A stretch of DNA of 15,000 nt from Chrysomallon squamiferum (lineage: Eukaryota; Mollusca; Gastropoda; Neomphalida; Peltospiridae). This document shows positions 1 through 7,972 of this stretch, one piece after another. The stretch is taken from positions 13,529,583 through 13,544,582 of the forward strand of contig CM022670.1 of NCBI GenBank assembly GCA_012295275.1. Reading direction: 5' to 3'. Below the pieces are notes generated by a model. It was not told the DNA's origin. It saw nothing but the letters and a program-made list of their open reading frames with translations, and searched no databases. The position numbers and the translations under genes are program-made. Positions within the stretch are counted from its first letter, which is position 1, and every line of letters begins with the position of its first letter.

Positions 1-939
1 GTGTATCTCCCAGTTTCTGTCTTCTACATCACTAAACAATACTTTAAGCATTTCAGTTTGTATGTTACAAAGTCATGTGGCTAAACATATGTTTTATGCA
101 TAAGCAAGCGATACGGCTAATAAAGTTATTTGAAAATGAAAATGTCTTTTGTGAGCTCTTTTGAAAGTTTAGTTACTGAGCTGCTGTGGTTTTACTACAG
201 AATAATAATACAACTCTTGACATATTTTAATAATACCAGCCACCAGATTAAAAATGTATTATTTTAAAATATATTATAGATATAAAAAAAAAAAAACCCA
301 GGAAAACAACAAACAACAACAAAGAAGCAAAACAAAACATTTCGTCATAGTCATTTCTAAAATCATTCTTCAAAATACAGTAAAGCACATACCACGCTTT
401 TTGGTAACCCCGTTATGAGACACTGGCTTTACCCGAAATAATTCAGTGGTCGCTATGAACAGGTTTGATCCTGAAACCCATCGCTTTCCATGCGTCTGTA
501 TCCATTTCTTTTTCGTTAGTTATTGTGTCAGATATTGAATTAATGACCCAAATGGAGTCCACTGGTATGAATTAAGGACCTTAAAACACTTATTTGGGTT
601 GAAATTTGAATTAATTATTATGCAAATGACTGAAAGCTAAAATCCGTGATCCAGAAAATTTTTGACTAGCTTTTTTAGAATCCTTTTGTATAGAGGATTT
701 TTCTCTAACTGTTTTCCCCTAAAATCTTGTTCGTAAAATATTACCTCATAATCTACGTTGAGTTGAAAAACGTATTCTCTGTTTTCTGAGAATTATACTT
801 TTTTCTTAGAATGTTGACGGATGCGAATACGTTTGACTTTTGGTGCCACACACTCTAAAGTTGGTGAATACTCTCTGATTACTACGGGGGAAGAGTTTTG
901 CTCGTAAGTCGCTAAGTCGCTCTGTGTCGTCGAGACACA
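1..939. other. AT-rich non-coding stretch, no gene recognised
   Basis: No open frame of useful length or recognisable RNA gene is seen. A run of 13 A lies at 284-296. From about 815 to 940 CpG dinucleotides become more frequent. This part carries a small perfect hairpin, with stem TGTGTC (923-928) pairing with GACACA (934-939) around a 5-nt loop. Just before it a short tandem duplication of AAGTCGCT is visible (906-920). Nothing here can be assigned a function. Confidence 0.7.
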
Positions 940-1086
940 TTGCTATTTTTAATTCACCCGATAAATTCGCTTCCACTCCGAGATCTGTTGGCCATAAACC
1001 TCTCGTTTCATCCTAATGAGCACAGCGAACACGTGTTTTTTTTTTTTTTAATTCTTATTCTTATTTTGTTGTTATTATTATTTCAG

Positions 1087-1230
1087 CTTGCTTTATGGGC
1101 GGAGATAAACGAAGATGATCGGAGTTTTAATGTAATACATGCACAACCGAACTATTTGCCGTTTTTCACGAAGATGACCGAGCGATTATATTCGAAATTA
1201 ACAGATCTTCGTGAGATGAAATCGACGTGA
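1087..1230 (+). other. Candidate terminal coding exon, unidentified
   Basis: A T-rich tract ending in TTATTATTATTTCAG (to 1086) has the form of a 3' splice site. The first reading frame after it stays open for 47 codons before TGA at 1228-1230, while the other two frames stop within about ten codons. The peptide is of mixed composition and not low-complexity (it begins LALWAEINEDDRSF and contains YLPFFTKMTERLYSKL), unlike most other open frames here. I do not recognise the protein. Because the frame ends in a stop, it could only be a last coding exon. The upstream frame is open to about 940, but that part is less protein-like and crosses a T-run. Chance remains a real possibility; there is no support from a second exon. 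Confidence 0.2.
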
Positions 1231-1250
1231 TTATTTTTTTTTAGGTAAGT
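1231..1250 (+). promoter_or_regulatory. Possible recursive splice site (ratchet point)
   Basis: A nine-T run followed directly by AG at 1243-1244 is joined without a gap to GTAAGT at 1245-1250, a consensus 5' splice site. A pyrimidine tract-AG|GTAAGT junction is the known form of a zero-length-exon ratchet point in long introns, as described in Drosophila. It could instead be a normal donor closing the candidate exon at 1087-1244, or chance. Transcription of this strand is assumed, not shown. Confidence 0.25.
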
Positions 1251-1265
1251 CAGCGTATTAACAAG

Positions 1266-1357
1266 CTGCTACTACTACTACTACTACTGCAGTACTGTTG
1301 CTGCTGCCGCTACTACTACAACCACTACTACTATATTTACTGCTACTAATACTATTA
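1266..1357. repeat. Imperfect ACT/CTA trinucleotide array (first of three)
   Basis: The + strand reads repeated CTA/TAC units mixed with CTG and TTG variants (GCTGCTACTACTACTAC and so on) for about 90 bp. The same motif class recurs at 2468-2740 in this orientation and at 3713-4373 in the opposite one (GTA/TAG on the + strand). The interruptions suggest an old array decaying by substitution. Confidence 0.9.
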
Positions 1358-1471
1358 CACGTATCTCATAACAGTCAGCGGGCAATGATTATTTCCCTGT
1401 AAGAAAATTCAAACAACAGACTGTGGCGAGCGAATTGTGGCCTGAGCAAGTAAACAATACCCAGGATGCAC

Positions 1472-1492
1472 CACGGATACGCAGTATCCGTG
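1472..1492. repeat. Perfect short hairpin, 9-bp stem, 3-nt loop
   Basis: CACGGATAC (1472-1480) and GTATCCGTG (1484-1492) are exact reverse complements around GCA. It stands in a locally CpG-rich patch and is not part of a microsatellite. It has no T-run after it and no reason to be a bacterial-type terminator. Its role is unknown. Confidence 0.85.
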
Positions 1493-1546
1493 TTAGCGTG
1501 TACGTTCGCGAGTTTAATATAGGACAGCCTTGCTTTGACACCTTAC

Positions 1547-1752
1547 ATTTTGATTTTGATATTAAGTGAAAAACTACAATAACAACTTGTCACAATTTGA
1601 TTGATGTTTCATTATAAGCAGAACGTTAGCAGTTGATCCGAACTGCACAGAACCGAAGAGTAATGACAACCATCCATCATGTTGTGGAAATACCACTTTC
1701 TAAATTAATTTATTTTGTTATATTTTTGTATTGAGTCTTCACCGTTCTCTGT
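1547..1752 (+). repeat. Dispersed repeat, copy A
   Basis: This segment matches 12973-13180 in the same orientation. Over the first 176 bp (1547-1722 against 12973-13148) I count 10 substitutions and no gaps, about 94% identity; the match then fades over a further 30 bp. Both copies contain the hairpin GCAGTT-gatccg-AACTGC (1629-1646 here). The sequence before 1547 does not match, so the 5' edge is sharp. A microsatellite follows shortly after each copy, here (AC)31. It behaves like a non-autonomous interspersed element such as a SINE, but I see no clear A/B-box promoter or tRNA-like head, so its class is undecided. Confidence 0.8.
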
Positions 1753-1790
1753 CTGTTTCTCACTTTGTCTCAGGGTATCTCTCTCTCAGG

Positions 1791-1793
<3 letters not shown>

Positions 1794-1856
<63 letters not shown>
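1794..1856. repeat. (AC)31 microsatellite
   Basis: A pure AC dinucleotide run of 63 bp, preceded at 1771-1790 by a short CT-rich stretch. It lies about 40 bp past the end of dispersed repeat copy A. The lack of interruptions suggests it is young and probably length-variable. Confidence 0.98.
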
Positions 1857-1857
<1 letters not shown>

Positions 1858-2110
1858 CTAGAAATATATATTTTTATATATATAAATCACCAAAAATGAA
1901 TTAAACAATTAAAATAAATAAAAGTAAATAAACAACTGAATTAATTAATTCGAAATGCTTTTATAATCAGTTTATTATAACATAGAAATTAAAAAAGAAC
2001 AAATATTGAGAAGAAAAAAAAAAAATAACAATAACTGCACATAAAAGAAAAAATACAAAATAAAATAAAATAAAATAAAATAAAATAATAAAATTTGAAG
2101 GAAAAAAAAC
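1857..2110. repeat. Extremely AT-rich tract with (TAAAA)n
   Basis: This stretch is almost wholly A and T. It contains a short TATA run (1864-1883), a run of 12 A broken only at its edges (2014-2025), and about six TAAAA units at 2061-2090. Minus-strand open frames through it translate to strings of F, I, L and Y and reflect composition only. Confidence 0.9.
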
Positions 2111-2467
2111 AAAATGGAGGGAAAAACCCAACAGAATTTGGTGTTTAGCACGCGCCATGACGCAGTAACGTCCCCTGAGTGTTGTCATTTTTCTCCATGA
2201 CTGAACCCAGTGCACGCTGCAGCGGCAATTACACCTTTAAATAATTGATCTGTTTTTGCTCGAATTTTCTACGGGTTTGTCGTACCACATTGGTACCGTA
2301 AAAGTAATTTGTATCGATCTGCCAGCGGCTAGGACATGTAATGCACTGCACGGAGACCATTGTTGCTTGCTTTAATCAGAGTAATAATTACTTATGCTCT
2401 AGGTCGAGGTTGTACGTATTGTAACTTGTGTAAGAATGGCAGTGTCATCAAAATTACGAAATCTAAT
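2111..2467. other. Non-coding, nothing recognised
   Basis: Ordinary mixed sequence with somewhat higher GC than its flanks. No protein-like frame, RNA gene or repeat was seen. Confidence 0.6.
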
Positions 2468-2740
2468 ATTACTGTTATTATTACTACTACAGTGGCGTAG
2501 TGTGGGCGGTGCCACGGGGGGGGGGCGGTTGCCCCGGGCGCAGAATTCTTAGGTTCACTACTGGATTAGTGTTAGGGACTCGGGATGGCTAATTTCCACC
2601 GGTTAGGTGCGCAGTACGTTTGCCTTGACCCGGGCGCCGACAACCACCACTGCGCCTATGATTACAAATACTGCTACTGCTACTACTATTACTACTACTA
2701 CTACTATTACTGTTGCTGTTATTATTATTATTATTATTTT
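2468..2740. repeat. Imperfect ACT/TAC array split by an inserted element
   Basis: TAC/TTA units occur at 2468-2489 and resume at 2661-2740, where they become a long (CTA)n(TTA)n run. The GC-rich sequence at 2490-2660 sits between the two halves and shares none of this motif, so the array was most simply interrupted by an insertion. Open frames crossing it read as poly-Y/C or poly-T and are not genes. Confidence 0.85.
2490..2660. mobile_element. GC-rich MITE-like element, about 171 bp
   Basis: The segment opens CAGTGGCGTAGTGTGG and closes, read on the other strand, CATAGGCGCAGTGGTGG. These ends align as imperfect terminal inverted repeats. It is GC- and CpG-rich in an AT-rich setting. It holds a run of ten G (2516-2525) and two copies of CCCGGGCGC (2532-2540, 2629-2637). 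CAGTGG-type ends occur in hAT family elements, and similar CAGTGGCGTAG/GCCCCGGGCGC repeats are, from memory, common in invertebrate genomes. The flanks ATTACTACTA (2480-2489) and ATTACAAATA (2661-2670) agree at 8 of 10 positions and may be a decayed target duplication, but the surrounding trinucleotide repeat makes this ambiguous. It encodes no protein. Confidence 0.55.
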
Positions 2741-3480
2741 GTTCTTGTTTTTAGAAACTTACTTCTATCTTATGATGATGACTTGTTTATTTATTATGAG
2801 TTCAGTGATAGTGGTAATATGAACGACGATATAGTGGGTGTTTTGTGCGTTTGTGTGTGCTGTTAAAGAGGACAGAAAACTCCAGTGATAGATAAATATA
2901 TACATATTACATACAGAAGAAGAATTAGATATAGTAAATTAATAAATTAAACTAATTAATAACAGGCATCGACCGTCATAAAAAACCCACAAAAAAAACA
3001 ATAAAAATTAAATTCAGTTTATTTATTTAAGTTCAATACACTTAATGAAAATAACTGTTTCTATTAAATCGATTTCTCTTTCTCATTTCTTGCTTTCTTT
3101 TCAGACACTTTATTATTATTATTTTTTTTTTTTTCTAAACTGAGACTGAAGAGTTATAAACACGATATATAAAACAGATCAAACCAGACAGATCAGTAGT
3201 AATTGGATGATGCTCGGCAGCCTTGCCAGCAAATTACACTACAACAAAATAAAATGTTTTCTCTCAGTCAGCGGTGGACATGTAACGTCTAATGATCTGA
3301 TGCTGTTTGCTGGATGTAGGAATAAACTAAAAACAAGCAACTCTTTAGGAACTTCCAGACTGAAGAAGACTCGAAAACGTTCCAGTATTTGTTACACAGT
3401 TTTAGTCTCCTTTCAAACTTAGAATCAGGATCTCTCTAAATTCACGTGGCTTGTGTCTTCATAATGTATTGGTTCAGTCC
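2741..3480. other. Non-coding, nothing recognised
   Basis: AT-rich sequence with a run of 13 T at 3122-3134 and short TTA units before it. A 71-codon open frame at 3207-3422 is of mixed composition but resembles no family I know and has no splice or start context that favours it. Confidence 0.6.
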
Positions 3481-3491
3481 TGCTGTGAATG

Positions 3492-3522
<31 letters not shown>

Positions 3523-3528
3523 GGGGGG
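3492..3528. repeat. Poly-T tract with one C, then G6
   Basis: A run of 31 bases is all T except one C at 3504, and is followed at once by six G. It could be the poly-A end of an old retroelement on the minus strand, but no element body is recognisable next to it. Confidence 0.9.
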
Positions 3529-3712
3529 TCTTTTGGAGAGGGGCTAATTACTTTATTTTTGAGGATTAATTTTTCCTTTTTCACGTAATTACTTTTATGA
3601 TCCAAATAGTTCCATGAACTTGAAAATAACATAAAATACATAAAGTCTAGATATCTTTAAATAGTCGTTTCTGTTTTTATATCAACATTATTTTATTAAT
3701 AATAGGAATAGA

Positions 3713-3862
3713 TGGACTAATAGTAGGAATAGGAGTAACTGTAGTAGTAGTAACAGTAGTTGTAGCTGTAGCAGCAGCAGTAATAGTTGTAACTGTAGCA
3801 GTAGTAGAAGCAGTTGTTTTAGCATTAGTAGTAGTAGAAGCAGTTGTTTTAATAATAGTAGT
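3713..3862. repeat. Imperfect GTA/TAG array, left half
   Basis: Degenerate GTA/GCA/GTT units run from about 3713 to the edge of the inverted-repeat element at 3863. Inside is a 30-bp tandem period: the 21 bases at 3801-3821 recur exactly at 3831-3851. The motif resumes past the element, so the two parts were once one array. Minus-strand translation gives poly-leucine, which has no coding meaning here. Confidence 0.85.
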
Positions 3863-4255
3863 GGGTCATTCCGTGTCAAATCACCCCCCCAAAAAAGAAA
3901 TTTAAACCCGACCGTCTCAGATTTTTATAAAGCTTGGTATACTTGTTGACTGGGATCCCACAGCACCAAATCTGAAATATTAGCCCAATTGGATTAGTGG
4001 TGTGGGAGATATGGCCCACCGAATTTTGAGATTTTTGGCAAAAATGGGCGTGACCACCAACCTTAGAACCCTCATATCTCAGGAACTACTGGGCCAATCT
4101 TCATAAAATTGGTATTGTTGAAAAGGCAATATGACAAGGATTCCAAATCTTTCAGATTTGGTGCTGTGGGATCCCAGTCAACAAGTATACCAAGTTTTAT
4201 AAAAATCTGAGACAGTCGGGTTTAACCCATTGGGTGATTTGACACGGAATGACCC
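3863..4255. mobile_element. 393-bp inverted-repeat element (foldback/MITE-like)
   Basis: The left arm 3863-3977 and right arm 4150-4255 are inverted copies. The outer 24 bp, starting GGGTCATTCCGTGTC, are identical. A short middle segment differs in length (CCCCAAAAAAGAAAT against AATGGG). The inner 75 bp or so, including GACTGGGATCCCACAGC, differ at only two positions. The 172-bp centre has a weaker inner inverted repeat (GAGATATG 4006-4013, CATATCTC 4073-4080), and a perfect 8-bp hairpin, CCAAATCT-ttc-AGATTTGG, spans 4143-4161. TAGTAGT flanks both ends (3856-3862, 4256-4262), which fits a 7-bp target duplication but could come from the surrounding TAG repeat. No coding capacity is visible, so movement would need an enzyme supplied elsewhere. 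I cannot name the superfamily. Confidence 0.8.
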
Positions 4256-4373
4256 TAGTAGTTTTCACGGTAGTTACAATAGTAATGATAGTGGTAGTGA
4301 TATTAATGGCTGTGGGGGTGTGGTAGTTGCAGTGGTGATGGTAGTAGTAATACTGGTATTAGTTCAAGTACAC
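4256..4373. repeat. Imperfect GTA/TAG array, right half
   Basis: TAGTAG and related GTG/GGT units continue after the inserted element to about 4373, grading into a GTG-rich segment (4312-4350). It is the continuation of the array at 3713-3862. Confidence 0.8.
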
Positions 4374-4767
4374 ACAGACACAAATTGCAATACAATTATA
4401 TCTGCTGCCAGATTGAGGTTGGCAAAAGGAGAACAAAAATGAGTCCATACATGTAAAATATTTTCATTATTAATCGTGAATATTTTGTTCCAGTAACATC
4501 CATAACTGTAATGAAATATAAAGAAATTAGAATTACTGGTAAGTGCTATTTGCGAGTGGGATATACATGTGTGTTATTTTTGTATTTAACATTCTGCTCT
4601 GAGTACAGTCTAATCTAATTAGATGTAATTAACTAATGGATATGTCAATATTCCTAATTTCTGTGGGTTTTTTTCTTTTCTTTTTTTAATCTTTTTATTG
4701 TTATTTTTTATTTTGTGATGGATATACCGAAATAAAATACATATAAACACACGGAGAATATAGATAC
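4374..4767. other. Non-coding, nothing recognised
   Basis: AT-rich single-copy-looking sequence with a T-rich patch at 4667-4713. No gene-like frame or RNA gene is visible. Confidence 0.6.
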
Positions 4768-4791
4768 GTGTGTGTGTGTGTGTGTGTGTGT
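4768..4791. repeat. (GT)12 microsatellite
   Basis: A pure GT run of about 24 bp, flanked by TAC on both sides. Confidence 0.95.
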
Positions 4792-4928
4792 ACGGCATAC
4801 TAACACGTATTCAGATGTTCATCCTTTCCCCAGCTTTCACATAAGGAAGAACATTTATCATTAAATGTAAGAATGAAAGAAAATCAATCTGTATGATCTC
4901 TACTGAACTAGTACTTGTGGTTTATAGT

Positions 4929-5080
4929 GTATGTATGTATGTATGTATAATGTATGTATGTATGTATGTATGTATGTATGTGTTTCATGTATGTATGTAT
5001 TTATATATGTGTGTTTACATTTGTGTATGTTTGTGTGTATGTGTATGTGTGTATATGTATATTGTATGTATGTATGTAAA
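4929..5080. repeat. TATG tetranucleotide array with GT-rich variants
   Basis: Tandem TATG units fill 4929-4997 with two short interruptions. They give way to mixed TGTG/TATG sequence and a second TATG block near 5062-5078. The same motif, read as CATA, recurs at 13278-13306. Confidence 0.95.
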
Positions 5081-5102
5081 AGTATATGATCTAAATACTC
5101 CA

Positions 5103-5175
5103 GACAAAAAAAAAAGAAAAAAAAGATGACTATAATAATAATAATAAATAAATAAATAAATAAATAAACAAATAA
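5103..5175. repeat. A-rich tract with (AAT)n and (AATA)n
   Basis: An A/G-only run (5105-5126) is followed by ATA units and then about eight AATA units to about 5170. Simple sequence only. Confidence 0.9.
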
Positions 5176-6119
5176 CTTAGAAAAATAAAAATATAAAACA
5201 ACGGCTTGGAGAGAGGGTACGTGTATTATTTAAGCTATTTGTCCATACTACAGTGCACCTGTATTAGAAAAGACAGTTTGGACGACACGATGGCTCCGAT
5301 GTAGCTACAGTTACATAAAAGATTACTTCCAGCACTGGCATTGATTAATCCATCGACCCGAACAGTCGTTCGTTGCACTGACAGAGGCATTACTATAGCT
5401 ATCCAGAAATAACTGAGAACATTGTAAGAAAAGAAAAAAAGAAACTGAACCTTCCTTTCATTTCGATTAATCCTCTAATACATTAATAATTGTCTTGAAA
5501 GACCGCTTGTGCAGCATGATGGGTGTCCTCGGATGCAAGCGTGTTTCCAGAGGCTGACTGAAAGTCCCATCTAACCATAGCACTTCTTTTTTTAATTTTA
5601 AAATTATTATTATTATTACGGTACTCATAACACTAATTGCTGTAATTTCTGGTAATCCTGACTGTCCAATGTATTCCAGTAAAGCTGTAACATAATCGAC
5701 AGATTTCCTGCACGGGTGTCTCGAGTAGTCTGAATTAGTGTTTAATTACTATAAGCGTGTTAAGACACAGAATTAATCAACCACAGCTCTAACAGTCGGT
5801 CTGAAGGAGAGTAATGAGTGTTAAAGCTAACAATCTACCAGTTTATGTAATGATGTGATGTGAAATATTGCAGACAAATTTTTTTTATTTTTAGCAAAAA
5901 CTCTTCTCTAACACAAACTGTCTCCTGGAGTGAATAGCCAGTGTATAATACAGCCGAGTTATTCTCACCCCCGTGTGGCATATATCAGTATTCCTTAATG
6001 AATGCTACTTGATAATATATAACGTAATATAAAAAACTCGAGCACAGACTTGGCATATGCACGCTCGCCCATTTCACATAAAATCTGCTTTTAAATAAAT
6101 GTATACTGTATTACAGTTA
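5176..6119. other. Non-coding, nothing recognised
   Basis: About 940 bp of mixed AT-rich DNA without long simple repeats. I looked for splice-flanked protein-like frames, tRNA-like cloverleaf features and inverted repeats on both strands and saw none I would defend. Confidence 0.6.
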
Positions 6120-6264
6120 TGATGGAATCTTGTTTTGAAGAGAGACTGGGAAAGAAATGGAAAAAAGAAAGAAAAGAAGCGACAGCTTTAAAAAAAAGGT
6201 GAGAGATAGATTGTGGGAAGGAAGAGAAAGAATGAGTATGAATGAACGAATGAATGAATGAGAA
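6120..6264. repeat. Purine-rich tract with GAAT units
   Basis: The + strand is strongly purine-biased, with AAAG, GGAA and GAGA words, ending in several GAAT/GAAC units (6231-6260). The complementary strand therefore has few stop codons and shows a 109-codon open frame (6188-6517) of hydrophobic character, which I attribute to composition. Confidence 0.8.
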
Positions 6265-6619
6265 AGTAGCGATATGCTGTTAAGACGAGAGTGAAATAAA
6301 AGAAAACAATAAAAACAACAAAAAATTTACACCTCAGCATTAATAAATACGCCATTATTCTCCAAAACTGATATTCTGTAACATTTAGCATACGAAATAA
6401 AATATTAATGCTCTGTAATGAGGAATGAGTCAGATATAATTCCCTTGAGCCTACTTCAGAAAACTGATGTTGACAAATGACCACGGGATGAAAATGATAC
6501 ATACTCACAAAGGACAATATATAAAATTAATAATCACCAGCAAACAGTCGGAGTTCGCGCGACATGTAACAACACATTAACGTACATTATTTAACCATCG
6601 ATTACTGCTTTCTTTCCCT
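6265..6619. other. Non-coding, nothing recognised
   Basis: Mixed AT-rich sequence between the purine tract and the AG microsatellite. Nothing gene-like on either strand apart from the composition-driven minus-strand frame noted for the preceding tract. Confidence 0.55.
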
Positions 6620-6624
6620 GTTAC

Positions 6625-6733
<109 letters not shown>

Positions 6734-6789
6734 GTATGTGTGTATGTGAATATTTGTGTAAAAATCGGAAGTTCAATGCTTTGATTGCT

Positions 6790-6965
6790 TGCCTCAGGCA
6801 TAACTGATCGCTTGACCAGTTGTCATCAGAGCATCTATTAGCAATTTCTGTTTTCTGTTTTATATGATTGAATGTGGTATGCCATTTTCTGCCTATGTAA
6901 AGGTTTACAACAAAGATGCCTTGCTGCTAATAGATAAAAGTAGCTAATGAAGTCCGAAAGGACTT
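6790..6965. other. Cluster of small hairpins and an inverted repeat
   Basis: Four inverted repeats fall within 176 bp. They are TGCCT-c-AGGCA (6790-6800); AACTGATC-gctt-GACCAGTT (6802-6821, one G-T pair); a spaced pair ATCTATTAGC (6833-6842) with GCTAATAGAT (6926-6935); and AAGTCC-GAAA-GGACTT (6950-6965), a 6-bp stem closed by a GNRA-type tetraloop. The nesting suggests a structured non-autonomous element or RNA rather than chance, but I cannot identify it. Resemblance to a hammerhead ribozyme is superficial because core bases are missing. Confidence 0.4.
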
Positions 6966-7485
6966 TCTTTTTCTAATCGCAAGTATGAAAAAATTGTCAT
7001 AAAACTATTAATCCTAAAAAAAACAGAGAAATCTTGTTGACTGTTTAAACATTCATTCCTGACGCCTTGTCGAGATTTCAGGAAAATAAACATGGTTTCG
7101 CTATAGTAATCATAATAAGGTTAATCATAAATCTATTTACAGATATGATATAAATTATTTATGTATGTGAGTGTATATATGTATGGGTATATATGCATAT
7201 ACGTACATCACATCCATCAGGTTTTATACCGTCAAACCTTTATTTATATAAAAACCATCTTTGTATACCAATAATCTTTATAATCATAAACCTACATCCA
7301 CCTTTAAATAATATAAACTTAGTTTTATATTAAAAAAATAATAATTAAAAAAATTTTTTTTTTAAAAAAATATCTGGAATTACGGAAATCTTTATCTTTA
7401 TAACAATAACGTACCTGATTTACTGGAGACAAACCTCTGACATCGCACACGAAAACACGTTACACAAGTATCCACATTTTGTTTG
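6966..7485. other. AT-rich non-coding, with A7T10A7 tract
   Basis: No gene is visible. At 7347-7370 seven A, ten T and seven A follow one another. The pair GGTTTTATA (7220-7228) and TATAAAAACC (7246-7255) could form an imperfect stem. Confidence 0.6.
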
Positions 7486-7870
7486 AAAATCCTCGAGAAC
7501 GTCTCTCTCTGGCGGACTAGCGAATCTCGAGCGAAAAATTTTGGAGCAGTTTCAACCCAGCCTGCATCTGCCGCTATCGATGTTTAACGGCCGGATCCTC
7601 TTTGTCTCATCAAAATTAATAAACAAAGAACGGCACGCGACGTGGCATCACTGATGTGAGTTTTCGCACAGCGCCTCTGTCTTCGGTACGTCAACCCAAA
7701 TCTACATCAGATCTATTGACGAGAGCAGGCGGCATGGGGAGTCGATACAAACAACGTCATAGCAGAGTGGGATTTCTTCCGACGTAGCGGCAAATTTATC
7801 TTGATCTTAAAGAACACAGGTTCAGGCCTGTGATGCCGCAGTTGCAAACTTTGTATCCGTAGTGGTTGTC
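7486..7870. other. CpG-rich patch, no gene identified
   Basis: By eye there are about 27 CpG in 385 bp, far above the neighbouring sequence, with balanced base composition and no microsatellite. Such a patch can mark a promoter, an exon or a recent GC-rich insertion. Short open frames exist on both strands (for example 34 codons on + ending at the TAA near 7588), but none has splice-site support or a familiar product. A perfect 6-bp hairpin, CACAGG-ttcagg-CCTGTG, lies at 7815-7832. Confidence 0.4.
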
Positions 7871-7930
7871 TGTAAGAGTGTATAATCTATGTTGCTGTTA
7901 CAGACCTACTGGCAAAGAATATTATTGCCA

Positions 7931-7972
7931 TTTCTTTTTCTTCTTTCTCTTCTTTTTTTTTTTTTTTTTTTT
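7931..7972. repeat. Pyrimidine tract ending in T20
   Basis: About 40 bases of only C and T, the last 20 all T. Possibly the reverse complement of a retroelement poly-A tail, but no body is recognised beside it. Confidence 0.85.

Noticed and set aside
1629-1646. tRNA T-arm or pol III B box in the dispersed repeat
   Set aside because: The reverse complement GTTCGGATC is close to a B box but has a wrong key base. The stem-loop geometry is not that of a T-arm and no A box is found at a fitting distance.
2585-2866. Tyrosine/cysteine-rich + strand protein
   Set aside because: Begins in the GC-rich inserted element and continues through the (CTA)n array; a composite of repeats.
3688-3879. Poly-leucine minus-strand protein
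   Set aside because: It is a translation of the degenerate GTA array and runs into the end of the inverted-repeat element.
4893-5129. Small membrane-like protein over the TATG array
   Set aside because: Consists of YVCM repeats from the tetranucleotide array.
6188-6517. 109-codon minus-strand frame with hydrophobic segments
   Set aside because: It lies opposite a purine-rich tract that lacks stop codons on the complementary strand. No family resemblance or splice context.
6801-6830. Hammerhead core on the minus strand (CTGATGA plus stem)
   Set aside because: The stem is followed by ATGCC, not GAAA, so the catalytic core is incomplete.
6943-6968. Hammerhead ribozyme on the + strand
   Set aside because: CTAATGA replaces the required CTGANGA, and the GAAA that must follow stem II is TTCT. 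Both core parts are broken, so no active ribozyme is claimed.
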